From contig CP129482.1 of the NCBI GenBank assembly GCA_030583925.1, positions 3,100,001 to 3,164,000 of the forward strand: 64,000 nt of DNA. Direction: 5' to 3'. Positions 15,871 to 23,565 of the stretch are shown here, in pieces. Position numbers and translations under genes: made by a program. Origin of the DNA: Anaerolineales bacterium. GTDB lineage: Bacteria > Chloroflexota > Anaerolineae > Anaerolineales > Villigracilaceae. The notes under the pieces were generated by a model that was not told the origin of the DNA, made no database searches, and was given only the letters and a program-made list of their open reading frames with translations. Every line of letters begins with the position of its first letter. Position 1 is the first letter of the stretch.

Positions 15871-17955
15871 TTATTTCGCCAGAATCTTATTCCAATCCAT
15901 CATGGATTTGACGTGCTCCATCGGCGCCTGACCCTCGGGCACAAAGGCGGTAAATGAACGGTTGTAATTATCCTCTGTGCCATCGTCGAGATTCCAGCGC
16001 AGGGTGTTGCGGAAGACGCCAAGGCAAGAGGTGCCGCGAAAATCATCAGGCAGGGAGGTTTCGAAGGTGTACACGTACGTGCCATCGGCGGTGTCCACAA
16101 CCTCGATAACAGTCGCTTCGTGAATCCAACGCAGCCATTGGTTTTGCGTGATCTGTTTTTTGTCCGCACCCACCGTTGTACGCGAGCGCGTGACGGCTTC
16201 GCCGGGCTTGTAGTTCCATGGCACAGCCGAGGGAGACGCGTTCCTTCCGTCTTTGACTTTGGGCTTTTTGCCAAGAAATCCGCCGGGCAATAAGCCTTCA
16301 CCGTTAGCATCTTCGACGCCGCGCGCGATCTGCCACTGACTCGGCTCGCTATCCACGAACCTTAGCCAGAAGATGCTCGCACCGGGCGTGTAATGCTCCG
16401 CCCCAGTGGGACGAATAAACGTGACGCCGGGCGTTTTCGCTTTGAACAATTTGAAATAACGCGCGGCATTGTCAGTGAGTCCGCCGGGCGGCAGATGACC
16501 GCGAATATGTTGAACGTGTTCAGCGGTTTCGTTACAAACCGCGCGCGTGACGATCAACTCCTGCGTGCGTCCGTGTTCGGGACGCCACATGCCAGTGTTA
16601 TCCGTTGCCCACTTGCTCAACAGCGGATACAAGGTCGTGTCGGCAAATCGGGCTTTATCTTCTTCGGGCGTGAACGTTTCCCAGCCCGGGGCTGTGACGT
16701 GATTGACGCGCAACTGCGTAAGCATGACGATCATCTTCCACGCCCACGCGGGGAATTGGAATTTCATCGCCTCCAATTTCGCCAACGCCTGATCGGTCGT
16801 CATCGTCGTGAACTCGTATTTGACTTCCTCGGCTGTCAAGCCGTCCAAGCCGATGCGGCGGGATTGCGGTCCGCGGGCTTTGACTCCCTGCATGTGGAGG
16901 GCGACCCGGTCTTTCCACACCTTTTCGGTTGCCCCAGCCAATTTGGGTTTGTTCGCCCCCGCGCCTTCGTATTGCGCGATCTTTTCCTTACAGCGCGCTT
17001 CCACCTCCCCGTCGGAAAGAGCCGCTTGCGTTTTCTTCATCTCGGCAACGCGCAACCGCACGAGCAAATCCTTCGGGTCTGCCCACGATCCGTGCGCGGA
17101 TTTGTATCTCATCCCCGAAAAATGGACGACCATGTATTGCAGCCACAGCGGGAAGCGCTTCGGCTCTTTTTCGAACCGCGCCCGTATCTCGGCGAGCAGT
17201 TGATATTGATCCTTGCCCTCCAGCGACTTGGCGTATTGCTCCGCTTTCATGCGCACGATATCTTTGACGTTGACCGGAACTTTCGGATCATAATTGACGA
17301 GGAAGTTGGCTTCGTTTGGCGTGTAGTTCGGGTCGCCTTTGCTGAGTTTGTACCATTCGAGTTTCGGACCTTCGATCTTGTCATAGGTCTCGTCGAACTC
17401 GCGCAGTTTTTCCATCTCTTCCAACAACATCGGCAACGCGGACTCGTTCTTGATCTTATATTCCGCTTCCACTTTGCCGCGATTGGGATGCTCCGGCAGC
17501 ATCCCCTCGAGTTGACGTTGTAAATAGCGGATGCGGTCGCGCAGAAAGCCCAATTGAGTCTTGAACGATTGAATACGCGACTGAATGAACGTGCGCTCGC
17601 CGCGAATATCCTTGGGCCACGACGAAATGAAATAATCGTGATTCTGCTGGATGAGCCGCATCGCCTCTTCTTCGATAGGCTTGTATTTGACGTAAAAACT
17701 GCGGGCATCCTTCATCATGAAATAACTTTTTGCGCTGTTATATTTCTTGAACGCCGCAGCGCGGGCGTAGTCCATGCCGTCTTCGTATGCTTTGGCATCC
17801 GCCGCCAACGCGGAAATCTCTTTGTTCTTATATTCCGCCCACAGGTCGGCTTCCTTGAAGAACACAAGGAAGTCGCGCAGTTTGACCAGCCGCATGGGAT
17901 AAATGTCTTTCAGCAAAATCTCGTTCTGCCATTGGAAAAACTTTCGACCTGCCAT
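15871..17955 (-). CDS. Large soluble protein of unknown function (694 aa)
   Basis: I recognise no family. The product is highly charged, lacks a signal peptide and membrane helices, and starts with aromatic residues (GRKFFQWQNEILLKDIYPMR). Long helical stretches with coiled-coil character lie between about residues 110 and 190 (RIQSFKTQLGFLRDRIRYLQ). The last third changes to beta-rich sequence (GASIFWLRFVDSEPSQWQIA, NRSFTAFVPEGQAPMEHV). A start after GAGGAGCGTACC is clear. The gene is alone between a convergent neighbour and the cohesin locus and shows no frameshift. It ought to be a real gene, because its frame is long and its ribosome site is good, while the 376-residue opposite frame inside it is a shadow. 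Confidence 0.7.
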   Translation of the reverse strand: MAGRKFFQWQNEILLKDIYPMRLVKLRDFLVFFKEADLWAEYKNKEISALAADAKAYEDGMDYARAAAFKKYNSAKSYFMMKDARSFYVKYKPIEEEAMRLIQQNHDYFISSWPKDIRGERTFIQSRIQSFKTQLGFLRDRIRYLQRQLEGMLPEHPNRGKVEAEYKIKNESALPMLLEEMEKLREFDETYDKIEGPKLEWYKLSKGDPNYTPNEANFLVNYDPKVPVNVKDIVRMKAEQYAKSLEGKDQYQLLAEIRARFEKEPKRFPLWLQYMVVHFSGMRYKSAHGSWADPKDLLVRLRVAEMKKTQAALSDGEVEARCKEKIAQYEGAGANKPKLAGATEKVWKDRVALHMQGVKARGPQSRRIGLDGLTAEEVKYEFTTMTTDQALAKLEAMKFQFPAWAWKMIVMLTQLRVNHVTAPGWETFTPEEDKARFADTTLYPLLSKWATDNTGMWRPEHGRTQELIVTRAVCNETAEHVQHIRGHLPPGGLTDNAARYFKLFKAKTPGVTFIRPTGAEHYTPGASIFWLRFVDSEPSQWQIARGVEDANGEGLLPGGFLGKKPKVKDGRNASPSAVPWNYKPGEAVTRSRTTVGADKKQITQNQWLRWIHEATVIEVVDTADGTYVYTFETSLPDDFRGTSCLGVFRNTLRWNLDDGTEDNYNRSFTAFVPEGQAPMEHVKSMMDWNKILAK

Positions 17956-18122
17956 GGTACGCTCCTCAAACTGGATTCCAGACCCATTTTATTCCATTTT
18001 AGGGGCAGACTGCGAATCAAAAAACCCCTTTGGGCTGGCTCACCCTCGGGGGCTTCTCTCTTCGTTTTAGTTTTTTGGCGATCGATTTCGTGGAACGGGA
18101 TGTTATCCCGCTTTTTCACGAC

Positions 18123-21014
18123 TCACTCCCACGGCACCGGACCCGTCTTGCGGTAATTCTTCGCCAGCAATTCAAGGTCGAAGACGTTGATGATGCCGTC
18201 GTTGTTCAAATCGGCGGCAGGCGGGACGACGGTTCCATAACTGAAACCGATGCTCATGGCGTCGAACTGGTCAATGACGTTGTTGCCGTCAACATCGCCC
18301 GCCAAGAGAACAATCTCCGGCTTGGAAGTTGTATTTCCGCCGGTCAACACTGCCGAGCCTTGCGCGCTGAGGAAGCCGCTCGCGATCGCTTGCACGGTGT
18401 ACGTTCCGGCTGGGGCGCTGAGACTGAACGTGCCGTCGGAGTTCGCGGCAACCGACGCAACAAGCGCGCTGCTCCCGTCATACAGGTTCACCGTCACAGG
18501 CTTGGAAGCGATGACGCGGCCGGTGAGCAAGCCGGAAGAGGATACCGGCGTAGATGTGAATGTGGGCATCGAAGTCGGCAAAGCGGTGAACGTCGGGGAA
18601 GAACCGGGCGCGGGCGTGAATGTCGAGGTGGCGCTCGGAGTATCTGACGCAAATGGCGGCGGCGTAAAAGTGGGAGTCGGCGCGCCGAGCGGACCTACCA
18701 CGCGTTGCACTGTGCCGCTGGCATAGTCGGTTAGATACAGTTCACCCGCTTCATCCTCGCCAAACGAGGAGATGAAGAACGAAGTGTCAACAGCCAGAGT
18801 GGAAACCCACACGCCGGGAGATGGTTGCACCAGCCCCCAAATTTCGCCGCTGCAATAATCGCCGTAGAAATAGATACCGGTCATCTGCGGAGAAAGCGAG
18901 CCGCGATAGACATAGCCGCCGGTCACCGCGCAGGTCGCTGAGTTGTTGACGTATTCCGTCACCGGCAAAACTTTGCCGCTTGTGTCACATCCGCTGGAGG
19001 GGTTATAGCACAGCGTTCCTTCCATTACGCGCCAGCCGTAGTTCAAGCCGCCCGTAGATGAAGCGGGCTCGAAGTCAATCTCTTCCCGCGCGCCTTGCCC
19101 CACATCGCCAATATACATATCCCAAGTAGCGCGGTCGAATGAAAAACGCCACGGGTTGCGGAATCCGTACCCCCAAATTTCGCCGCGCACGCCGGAGACT
19201 CCGACGAAGGGATTATCCGGCGGAACCGCGTACGGACTGCCCGAATTTATATCCAGCCGAAGGATTTTGCCCAACAGGGAATTCGTGTTTTGCGCGTTGT
19301 TCGGAATGTCTCCTGCCCCTCCGCCGTCGCCGGTTGACCAATAGAGGTAACCGTCAGCGCCGAAGGCAAGCATCCCGCCGTTGTGATTGGAATTGCCCGG
19401 GTGCGGAATCGTCAACACAATCGCCGCGCTGGCGGGGTTCGCTAGGTTCGGGTCTGACGAGACGGAATACTTGGCGAGGACAAGATTGCCCGAGTTATCT
19501 GTATATGTGACGAAGAACAAGCCATTCGATTCATAACTCGGATGAAACGCCAGCCCAAGAATCCCCTCTTCGCCGCTGGAAGAACCGACGAGCGAATCAA
19601 TATCCAAAAACGGAGTTGACAACAGACTCGCGGCGGAGGTAATCACACGGATGCGTCCCGCCCTCTCCAAAACAAACAAGCGACCCGAGCCGTCTCCGGC
19701 GTGGGTGACAAAGACCGGCTGTGAAAGTCCGCCCGCCACTGGGACGAACGACAACGGGGGAACTACACTCACCGGGCTCGTGGATGTGGCAGTCGCGGAA
19801 GGAACGATGACAGTCGGCGTAAACGTGGAGGTGGGCTGTGTGAACGGCGTCGGCGTGGAGGTTGGCGGCGGCGATGGAGTCGCGGTAGGAGAAATGCCGA
19901 CGATGGTGAGGCTGGTTCCCACAGCGGGAAGATCCGAGAGCGTCCCGCTTCCTTGTGAAACGCGGGCTGTGCATCCAAGAGAGATTTGTCCCGCTTGCAA
20001 GCCTTTGACGTTGAACGTGAAGACAACTCCGCTCGTGGTCGCCTTGTTGCCCTTACTGCCTGCAATCGCAACGATGAAACTTCCGTTTTGCGGACCGCTG
20101 ATCGTCGTGGCGGCATCCACGCCGAAAAGATTGGCGAACGTAATATTGCTGACTTCGACCAACGCCGAATCATACGTGCAGGTAAACTCCGCGCTGGTAT
20201 AACCTTCCGGCGGCACATTGTTCAAACGAACCGAAACCAGCGCCGTATCGCCAACGGAGATCGTGGGCGTATCCACAGTGGTGGAAACATACGGACCCGA
20301 CGGCGGCGTACTTGTCGGAGTAGATACGGCGGTCGTTCCGGTGGGAACAGGCGTGCCAGCGGACGGCGTCGGCGTCGGCGCAGAACTCATCTCATTCAAA
20401 AGCGGCTGAAATAAGCCGAGACTGTTGCCATTCTTCACGAATGTGGTGGAGTTGAATAACGCGTTGTATTTGAACTCCCAACCGGCGAACGTCGCGCCGA
20501 CCATGTTGGGGCGCAGTGAAAAATGTAAATGTGGAGTATCGGTGTCAACGCTGCCGAGACAGACGGGCTGAGTCGACGCGTTGGCGATCACCGCCAGCCG
20601 CTGGTTACGTTGCACCGCATCGCCCAGTTTCACCTGAAAATTTGCAAGGTGTTGATATTGCGTGATCCAACCGTCGGCATGGGCGATGATCAAATGACAG
20701 GATGAAGTTGCAACGACGGTTCCTGCCGCCGCGGCGGTCACCCACGCCTGCGAAGTATCCTCCCCTTTCTTCATTTTCGGATGCGGCGCAAAATCAACCG
20801 CGCCGCCGTTGTTGTAATTGTGCGGGCTTCCCGCGTGCCTGCGAAGCCCATTATCGAATCCTTCGTACGCCACCCACGCCTTGCCCAACTCCCACGGCAA
20901 TTGGAACATGTCCACCGGCGGGAGCGGCGGCGCGGCAAGCGCGGGATGATGCGCCGGCGTCAATAACGCCAGCAGGATCAACACACTCGCCACTCGCATT
21001 AACTTGCTCGACAT
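18123..21014 (-). CDS. Secreted M23-like/cohesin/GSDH-propeller/dockerin protein
   Basis: A 963-residue exported multidomain protein with a Sec signal peptide (VASVLILLALLTPAHHPALA). In order: an M23/LytM-like metallopeptidase fold (GGAVDFAP, IIAHADGWITQYQHL, PHLHFSLR); a Thr/Pro linker; a type I-like cohesin (VSTTVDTPTISVGDTALVSV, AEFTCTYDSALVEVSN); a second linker; a sugar-dehydrogenase-type (GSDH) beta-propeller (VFVTHAGDGSGRLFVLERAG, GYGFRNPWRFSFDR); a linker; a carboxypeptidase-regulatory-like fold; and a C-terminal dockerin-like pair (GDVDGNNVIDQFDA, ADLNNDGIINVFDLELLAKN). The start at 21014 follows GCGAGGAGTC. The frame is open to 21206 without a ribosome site. It is the last of three minus-strand cohesin/dockerin genes. 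It may bind cell wall or sugar polymers while plugged into a scaffold. Confidence 0.85.
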   Translation of the reverse strand: MSSKLMRVASVLILLALLTPAHHPALAAPPLPPVDMFQLPWELGKAWVAYEGFDNGLRRHAGSPHNYNNGGAVDFAPHPKMKKGEDTSQAWVTAAAAGTVVATSSCHLIIAHADGWITQYQHLANFQVKLGDAVQRNQRLAVIANASTQPVCLGSVDTDTPHLHFSLRPNMVGATFAGWEFKYNALFNSTTFVKNGNSLGLFQPLLNEMSSAPTPTPSAGTPVPTGTTAVSTPTSTPPSGPYVSTTVDTPTISVGDTALVSVRLNNVPPEGYTSAEFTCTYDSALVEVSNITFANLFGVDAATTISGPQNGSFIVAIAGSKGNKATTSGVVFTFNVKGLQAGQISLGCTARVSQGSGTLSDLPAVGTSLTIVGISPTATPSPPPTSTPTPFTQPTSTFTPTVIVPSATATSTSPVSVVPPLSFVPVAGGLSQPVFVTHAGDGSGRLFVLERAGRIRVITSAASLLSTPFLDIDSLVGSSSGEEGILGLAFHPSYESNGLFFVTYTDNSGNLVLAKYSVSSDPNLANPASAAIVLTIPHPGNSNHNGGMLAFGADGYLYWSTGDGGGAGDIPNNAQNTNSLLGKILRLDINSGSPYAVPPDNPFVGVSGVRGEIWGYGFRNPWRFSFDRATWDMYIGDVGQGAREEIDFEPASSTGGLNYGWRVMEGTLCYNPSSGCDTSGKVLPVTEYVNNSATCAVTGGYVYRGSLSPQMTGIYFYGDYCSGEIWGLVQPSPGVWVSTLAVDTSFFISSFGEDEAGELYLTDYASGTVQRVVGPLGAPTPTFTPPPFASDTPSATSTFTPAPGSSPTFTALPTSMPTFTSTPVSSSGLLTGRVIASKPVTVNLYDGSSALVASVAANSDGTFSLSAPAGTYTVQAIASGFLSAQGSAVLTGGNTTSKPEIVLLAGDVDGNNVIDQFDAMSIGFSYGTVVPPAADLNNDGIINVFDLELLAKNYRKTGPVPWE

Positions 21015-21087
21015 GACTCCTCGCTTCCTTCCACGGGGCGCTTGCTTCGCCCGCTTCAGCCTTTTGCCAAGCGGACGCGTTGTTTTA

Positions 21088-21735
21088 TCACGAACTTCCG
21101 ACCCGGAACGCTTTGTAAATGCCGAACAATCCAAGCACGACCAAAATGCCGACCGCGATACCAACCAGCCAGAACGGGAAATTATTTTCAGCGGGCGGCG
21201 GCTCAAGCAACAGGATCGAACCGGTCTCCGGCGCGGCTTGCGATACGCCTTGTTCGCTATCGAGAGTCAACGAAACGTTTCTCTCGCCGACCAATACGCT
21301 TGGCACTGGAGCGGCAAACCCATCCCCGCCGCGGACTGCCAGCGCAGCGCTCTCCAGATACAAATTCGTTTGGCATCCTTTCAGGGCGGTGAATCGCACT
21401 TCCGCTAACACACCGTTGACCGTTACCGGCGTTGTACTTGCATAGGAGCCGTCTACCAAGCCGGAGATCTGCGGCAACTGCAAACCGTTCATACCGGGGA
21501 TCGGGCTGGAGGCATTAACCGGGCGCAAACACGCCGGGTCGTAGCGGATCTGGAACGTGAATCCCTGCACCGGCGTGGCGGAGGAAGCATTTACGGTGAC
21601 AACAACCGTTTCACCGGTCTTATACGCAGGCGCGACCGCGCCCAACCAGATGCTTTCTGGCGCTTGGGCTTTGGCGATGAAAAATGTTGCAAATGAAAGG
21701 AGAATTGCCAATACAGGTGGGATCAATCTCTTCAC
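21088..21735 (-). CDS. Membrane-anchored cohesin-domain protein
   Basis: A 215-residue protein with a signal peptide (LIPPVLAILLSFATFFIAKA), one cohesin-like beta-sandwich (SIWLGAVAPAYKTGETVVVT, FTFQIRYDPACLRPVNAS, VLAEVRFTALKGCQTNLYLE) and a C-terminal transmembrane helix (FWLVGIAVGILVVLGLFG) with a short basic tail. It would display a cohesin on the cell surface. I chose the GTG at 21735, preceded by GGAGCGCCTT, because it aligns with the start of the paralogue at 60463-61440. The frame is open to 21801. Unlike that paralogue it lacks an FHA domain. It lies between two genes whose products carry dockerin-like modules. Confidence 0.85.
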   Translation of the reverse strand: MKRLIPPVLAILLSFATFFIAKAQAPESIWLGAVAPAYKTGETVVVTVNASSATPVQGFTFQIRYDPACLRPVNASSPIPGMNGLQLPQISGLVDGSYASTTPVTVNGVLAEVRFTALKGCQTNLYLESAALAVRGGDGFAAPVPSVLVGERNVSLTLDSEQGVSQAAPETGSILLLEPPPAENNFPFWLVGIAVGILVVLGLFGIYKAFRVGSS

Positions 21736-21748
21736 AAGGCGCTCCGAA

Positions 21749-21781
21749 ATTCTGGGCGCACATCTCGTGTGCGCCCAGAAT
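21749..21781. promoter_or_regulatory. Intercistronic hairpin, cohesin locus 1
   Basis: A perfect 14-base stem, ATTCTGGGCGCACA / TGTGCGCCCAGAAT, with a 5-base loop lies between the dockerin gene and the anchored-cohesin gene, just before its ribosome site. A related GGGCGCACA hairpin holds the same position at locus 2 (61452-61479). Confidence 0.75.
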
Positions 21782-21791
21782 ACTTTTGCGT

Positions 21792-23291
21792 TTACTCCCA
21801 AACCGAGGGACCCGTGTCCCGGTAATTTTGCGCCAGCAGTTCGAGATCCAACACGTTGATGATGTTGTCGTTGTTCAAGTCTGCGGAGGATGGTGTAGCG
21901 GTGTTGTAACTCATGCCAATGGTCAGCGCGTCGAACTGGTCAATGACGTTGTTGCCGTCGAGGTCGCCTGCCAGCAAAGCGATGGTCGGCTTGGTGGTGG
22001 TACTGCCGGGCAAAATGTTGGCGGAGCCTTGCGCGGAGAGGAATCCGTTCGCCATAGCGACGACAGAATAATTACCGGCAGGGGCAGTGATGCTGAACGT
22101 TCCATCCGGGTTGGCGCTTACTGAGGTGACGAGAACATTTCCGGAGTACAGGAAAATCGTCACCGGCTTGCTCGCGGTCACTTGACCGGTCAGCGTGCCA
22201 TCGGGTGAAGTGGTCGGCGTGGGTGAATTTTCGGGTGTGGGTGAACTCTCCGGCGTGAAAGTGAATGTCGGTGTAGGCGAACTCTCCGGTGTGAACGTGA
22301 ATGTCGGAGTCGGAGTTTCGACCGGCGTTTCTAAAGTGGGAGTAGGCGATTCAGCCGGGGCAGTATCTGTCGCGGTCGGCTGGGGCGAGCCGTCGGGCGT
22401 GGAGGTTGGCGATCCATCCGGTGTGGATGTCGGGGCGGGAGAGCCGGTTGGGGTGGGCGTGGCAGATGTCCCTGAGATGGTGAGCGTGTCTCCCGTCGCA
22501 GGGAGGTCGGTGAGCGTGTTGTTACCGGTCGAGACGCGCGCGTTGCAGAGGATGGTCGCTTGTCCGCCTTGCAGAGCAGTGACCGTGAATGTGAATGCAG
22601 GACCGCTCAAAACCGCTTTGGCGCCGTTCGTGCCGGCAATTGCCACAATGAACGTGCCGTTTTGCGGATCGTTGATCGCAACCGCTGGGTCGGCGCCGAA
22701 CAGATTCGTGGCGACGATATTACTAATTTGCACGAGGCTGGGATCGTAGGTACAGGTGAATTCGGCGCTGGTGTAGCCCTCCGCCGGCACGTTGTTCAAA
22801 CTGACTGTCGCGGTCGCGGTTTCGCCCGCGTTGACACTGTCGGGGCTGACGTCGGTGGATACGGACGGTTGGGTGTTCACAACGCGGCGAATGGTCAGGA
22901 TGTAGAAGCCGCCGCCCGATTGCGGTTGAACCGTAACGGAATAACTTCCGGCGGGTTGGACGCTGGTCAGGTTGCCGGTCCCCGTTGCAAGGACGCTATC
23001 GCTGGAATTCAGCAACGTGAGCAGCGGGACGAAATCGCTGGCAACCGGCGTGACCGTCACGACGAAATTTTCGGTCTGGGTGAAATCGAAATGCCACTTC
23101 TCGTGAATGCCGGTGGATACGAAGCCGACGTAGGTGGCATCCCAAATATCCAGACTTCGATTGATGACAATGGGGTCTTGCGGAGGCGCGGCAGGTGAAC
23201 TTGCATATGCAGTCTGCCCGCCTCCGAGTGAACTGAAGAACAATGTGATCATGACAAAAATTTGAAATAGACGTTTTGATCTCATGGTCAT
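21792..23291 (-). CDS. Secreted cohesin + X-like/dockerin protein
   Basis: A 499-residue exported protein. After the signal peptide (LFQIFVMITLFFSSLGGGQTA) comes a beta-rich domain resembling bacterial pre-peptidase C-terminal folds (FDFTQTENFVVTVTPVASDF, SVTVQPQSGGGFYILTIRR), then a cohesin (VSTDVSPDSVNAGETATATV, AEFTCTYDPSLVQISNIV), a long Thr/Pro/Ser linker of imperfect repeats, a carboxypeptidase-regulatory-like domain (GQVTASKPVTIFLYSGN) and a dockerin-like C-terminus (GDLDGNNVIDQFDALTIG, ADLNNDNIINVLDLELLAQN). Having both a cohesin and a dockerin on one chain would permit chain formation. The start follows GAGGAGAA. It is the first gene of the minus-strand trio, and the hairpin at 21749-21781 follows it. 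Confidence 0.87.
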   Translation of the reverse strand: MTMRSKRLFQIFVMITLFFSSLGGGQTAYASSPAAPPQDPIVINRSLDIWDATYVGFVSTGIHEKWHFDFTQTENFVVTVTPVASDFVPLLTLLNSSDSVLATGTGNLTSVQPAGSYSVTVQPQSGGGFYILTIRRVVNTQPSVSTDVSPDSVNAGETATATVSLNNVPAEGYTSAEFTCTYDPSLVQISNIVATNLFGADPAVAINDPQNGTFIVAIAGTNGAKAVLSGPAFTFTVTALQGGQATILCNARVSTGNNTLTDLPATGDTLTISGTSATPTPTGSPAPTSTPDGSPTSTPDGSPQPTATDTAPAESPTPTLETPVETPTPTFTFTPESSPTPTFTFTPESSPTPENSPTPTTSPDGTLTGQVTASKPVTIFLYSGNVLVTSVSANPDGTFSITAPAGNYSVVAMANGFLSAQGSANILPGSTTTKPTIALLAGDLDGNNVIDQFDALTIGMSYNTATPSSADLNNDNIINVLDLELLAQNYRDTGPSVWE

Positions 23292-23513
23292 TTCTCCTCA
23301 AAAAATTGATGATGCGAAACCGTAGCCAGCGATGGTGAGATGATGGTGATGATGGCGTCACAACTCCCAGCCGTCAATTTGCTACGCAGAATCAAGGCTG
23401 GAAGAAAACTCTTTTCCATTGTATGACTTGATGAGCGAATCATCCGTTACAGTAAAGTTATCGGCGTGTTGCAAGATGATTGCGCGAGTGTCAGTACTTT
23501 TGGGTGAGGAATC

Positions 23514-23553
23514 AAAAAAGCCGGTGAACGTTTTTTACACGTTCACCGGCTTT
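23514..23553 (-). terminator. leuS rho-independent terminator
   Basis: On the minus strand the stem GCCGGTGAACGT/ACGTTCACCGGC is followed by TTTTTTG, 13 bases beyond the leuS stop. Confidence 0.9.
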
Positions 23554-23565
23554 CGTATGCCAGAT

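Noticed and set aside
16393..17523. 376-residue frame on the plus strand
   Set aside because: It lies wholly opposite the 694-residue gene at 15871-17955, has no ribosome site and shows Arg/Phe/Gly-rich composition typical of antisense frames in GC-rich DNA.
22195..22450. Tandem-looking repeats suggestive of a minisatellite or CRISPR-like array
   Set aside because: These are imperfect Thr/Pro/Ser codon repeats of the protein's linker, with no constant repeat or unique spacers.
18123..23291. True cellulosome
   Set aside because: No glycoside hydrolase, carbohydrate-binding module or multi-cohesin scaffoldin is present. Only the interaction modules resemble it.
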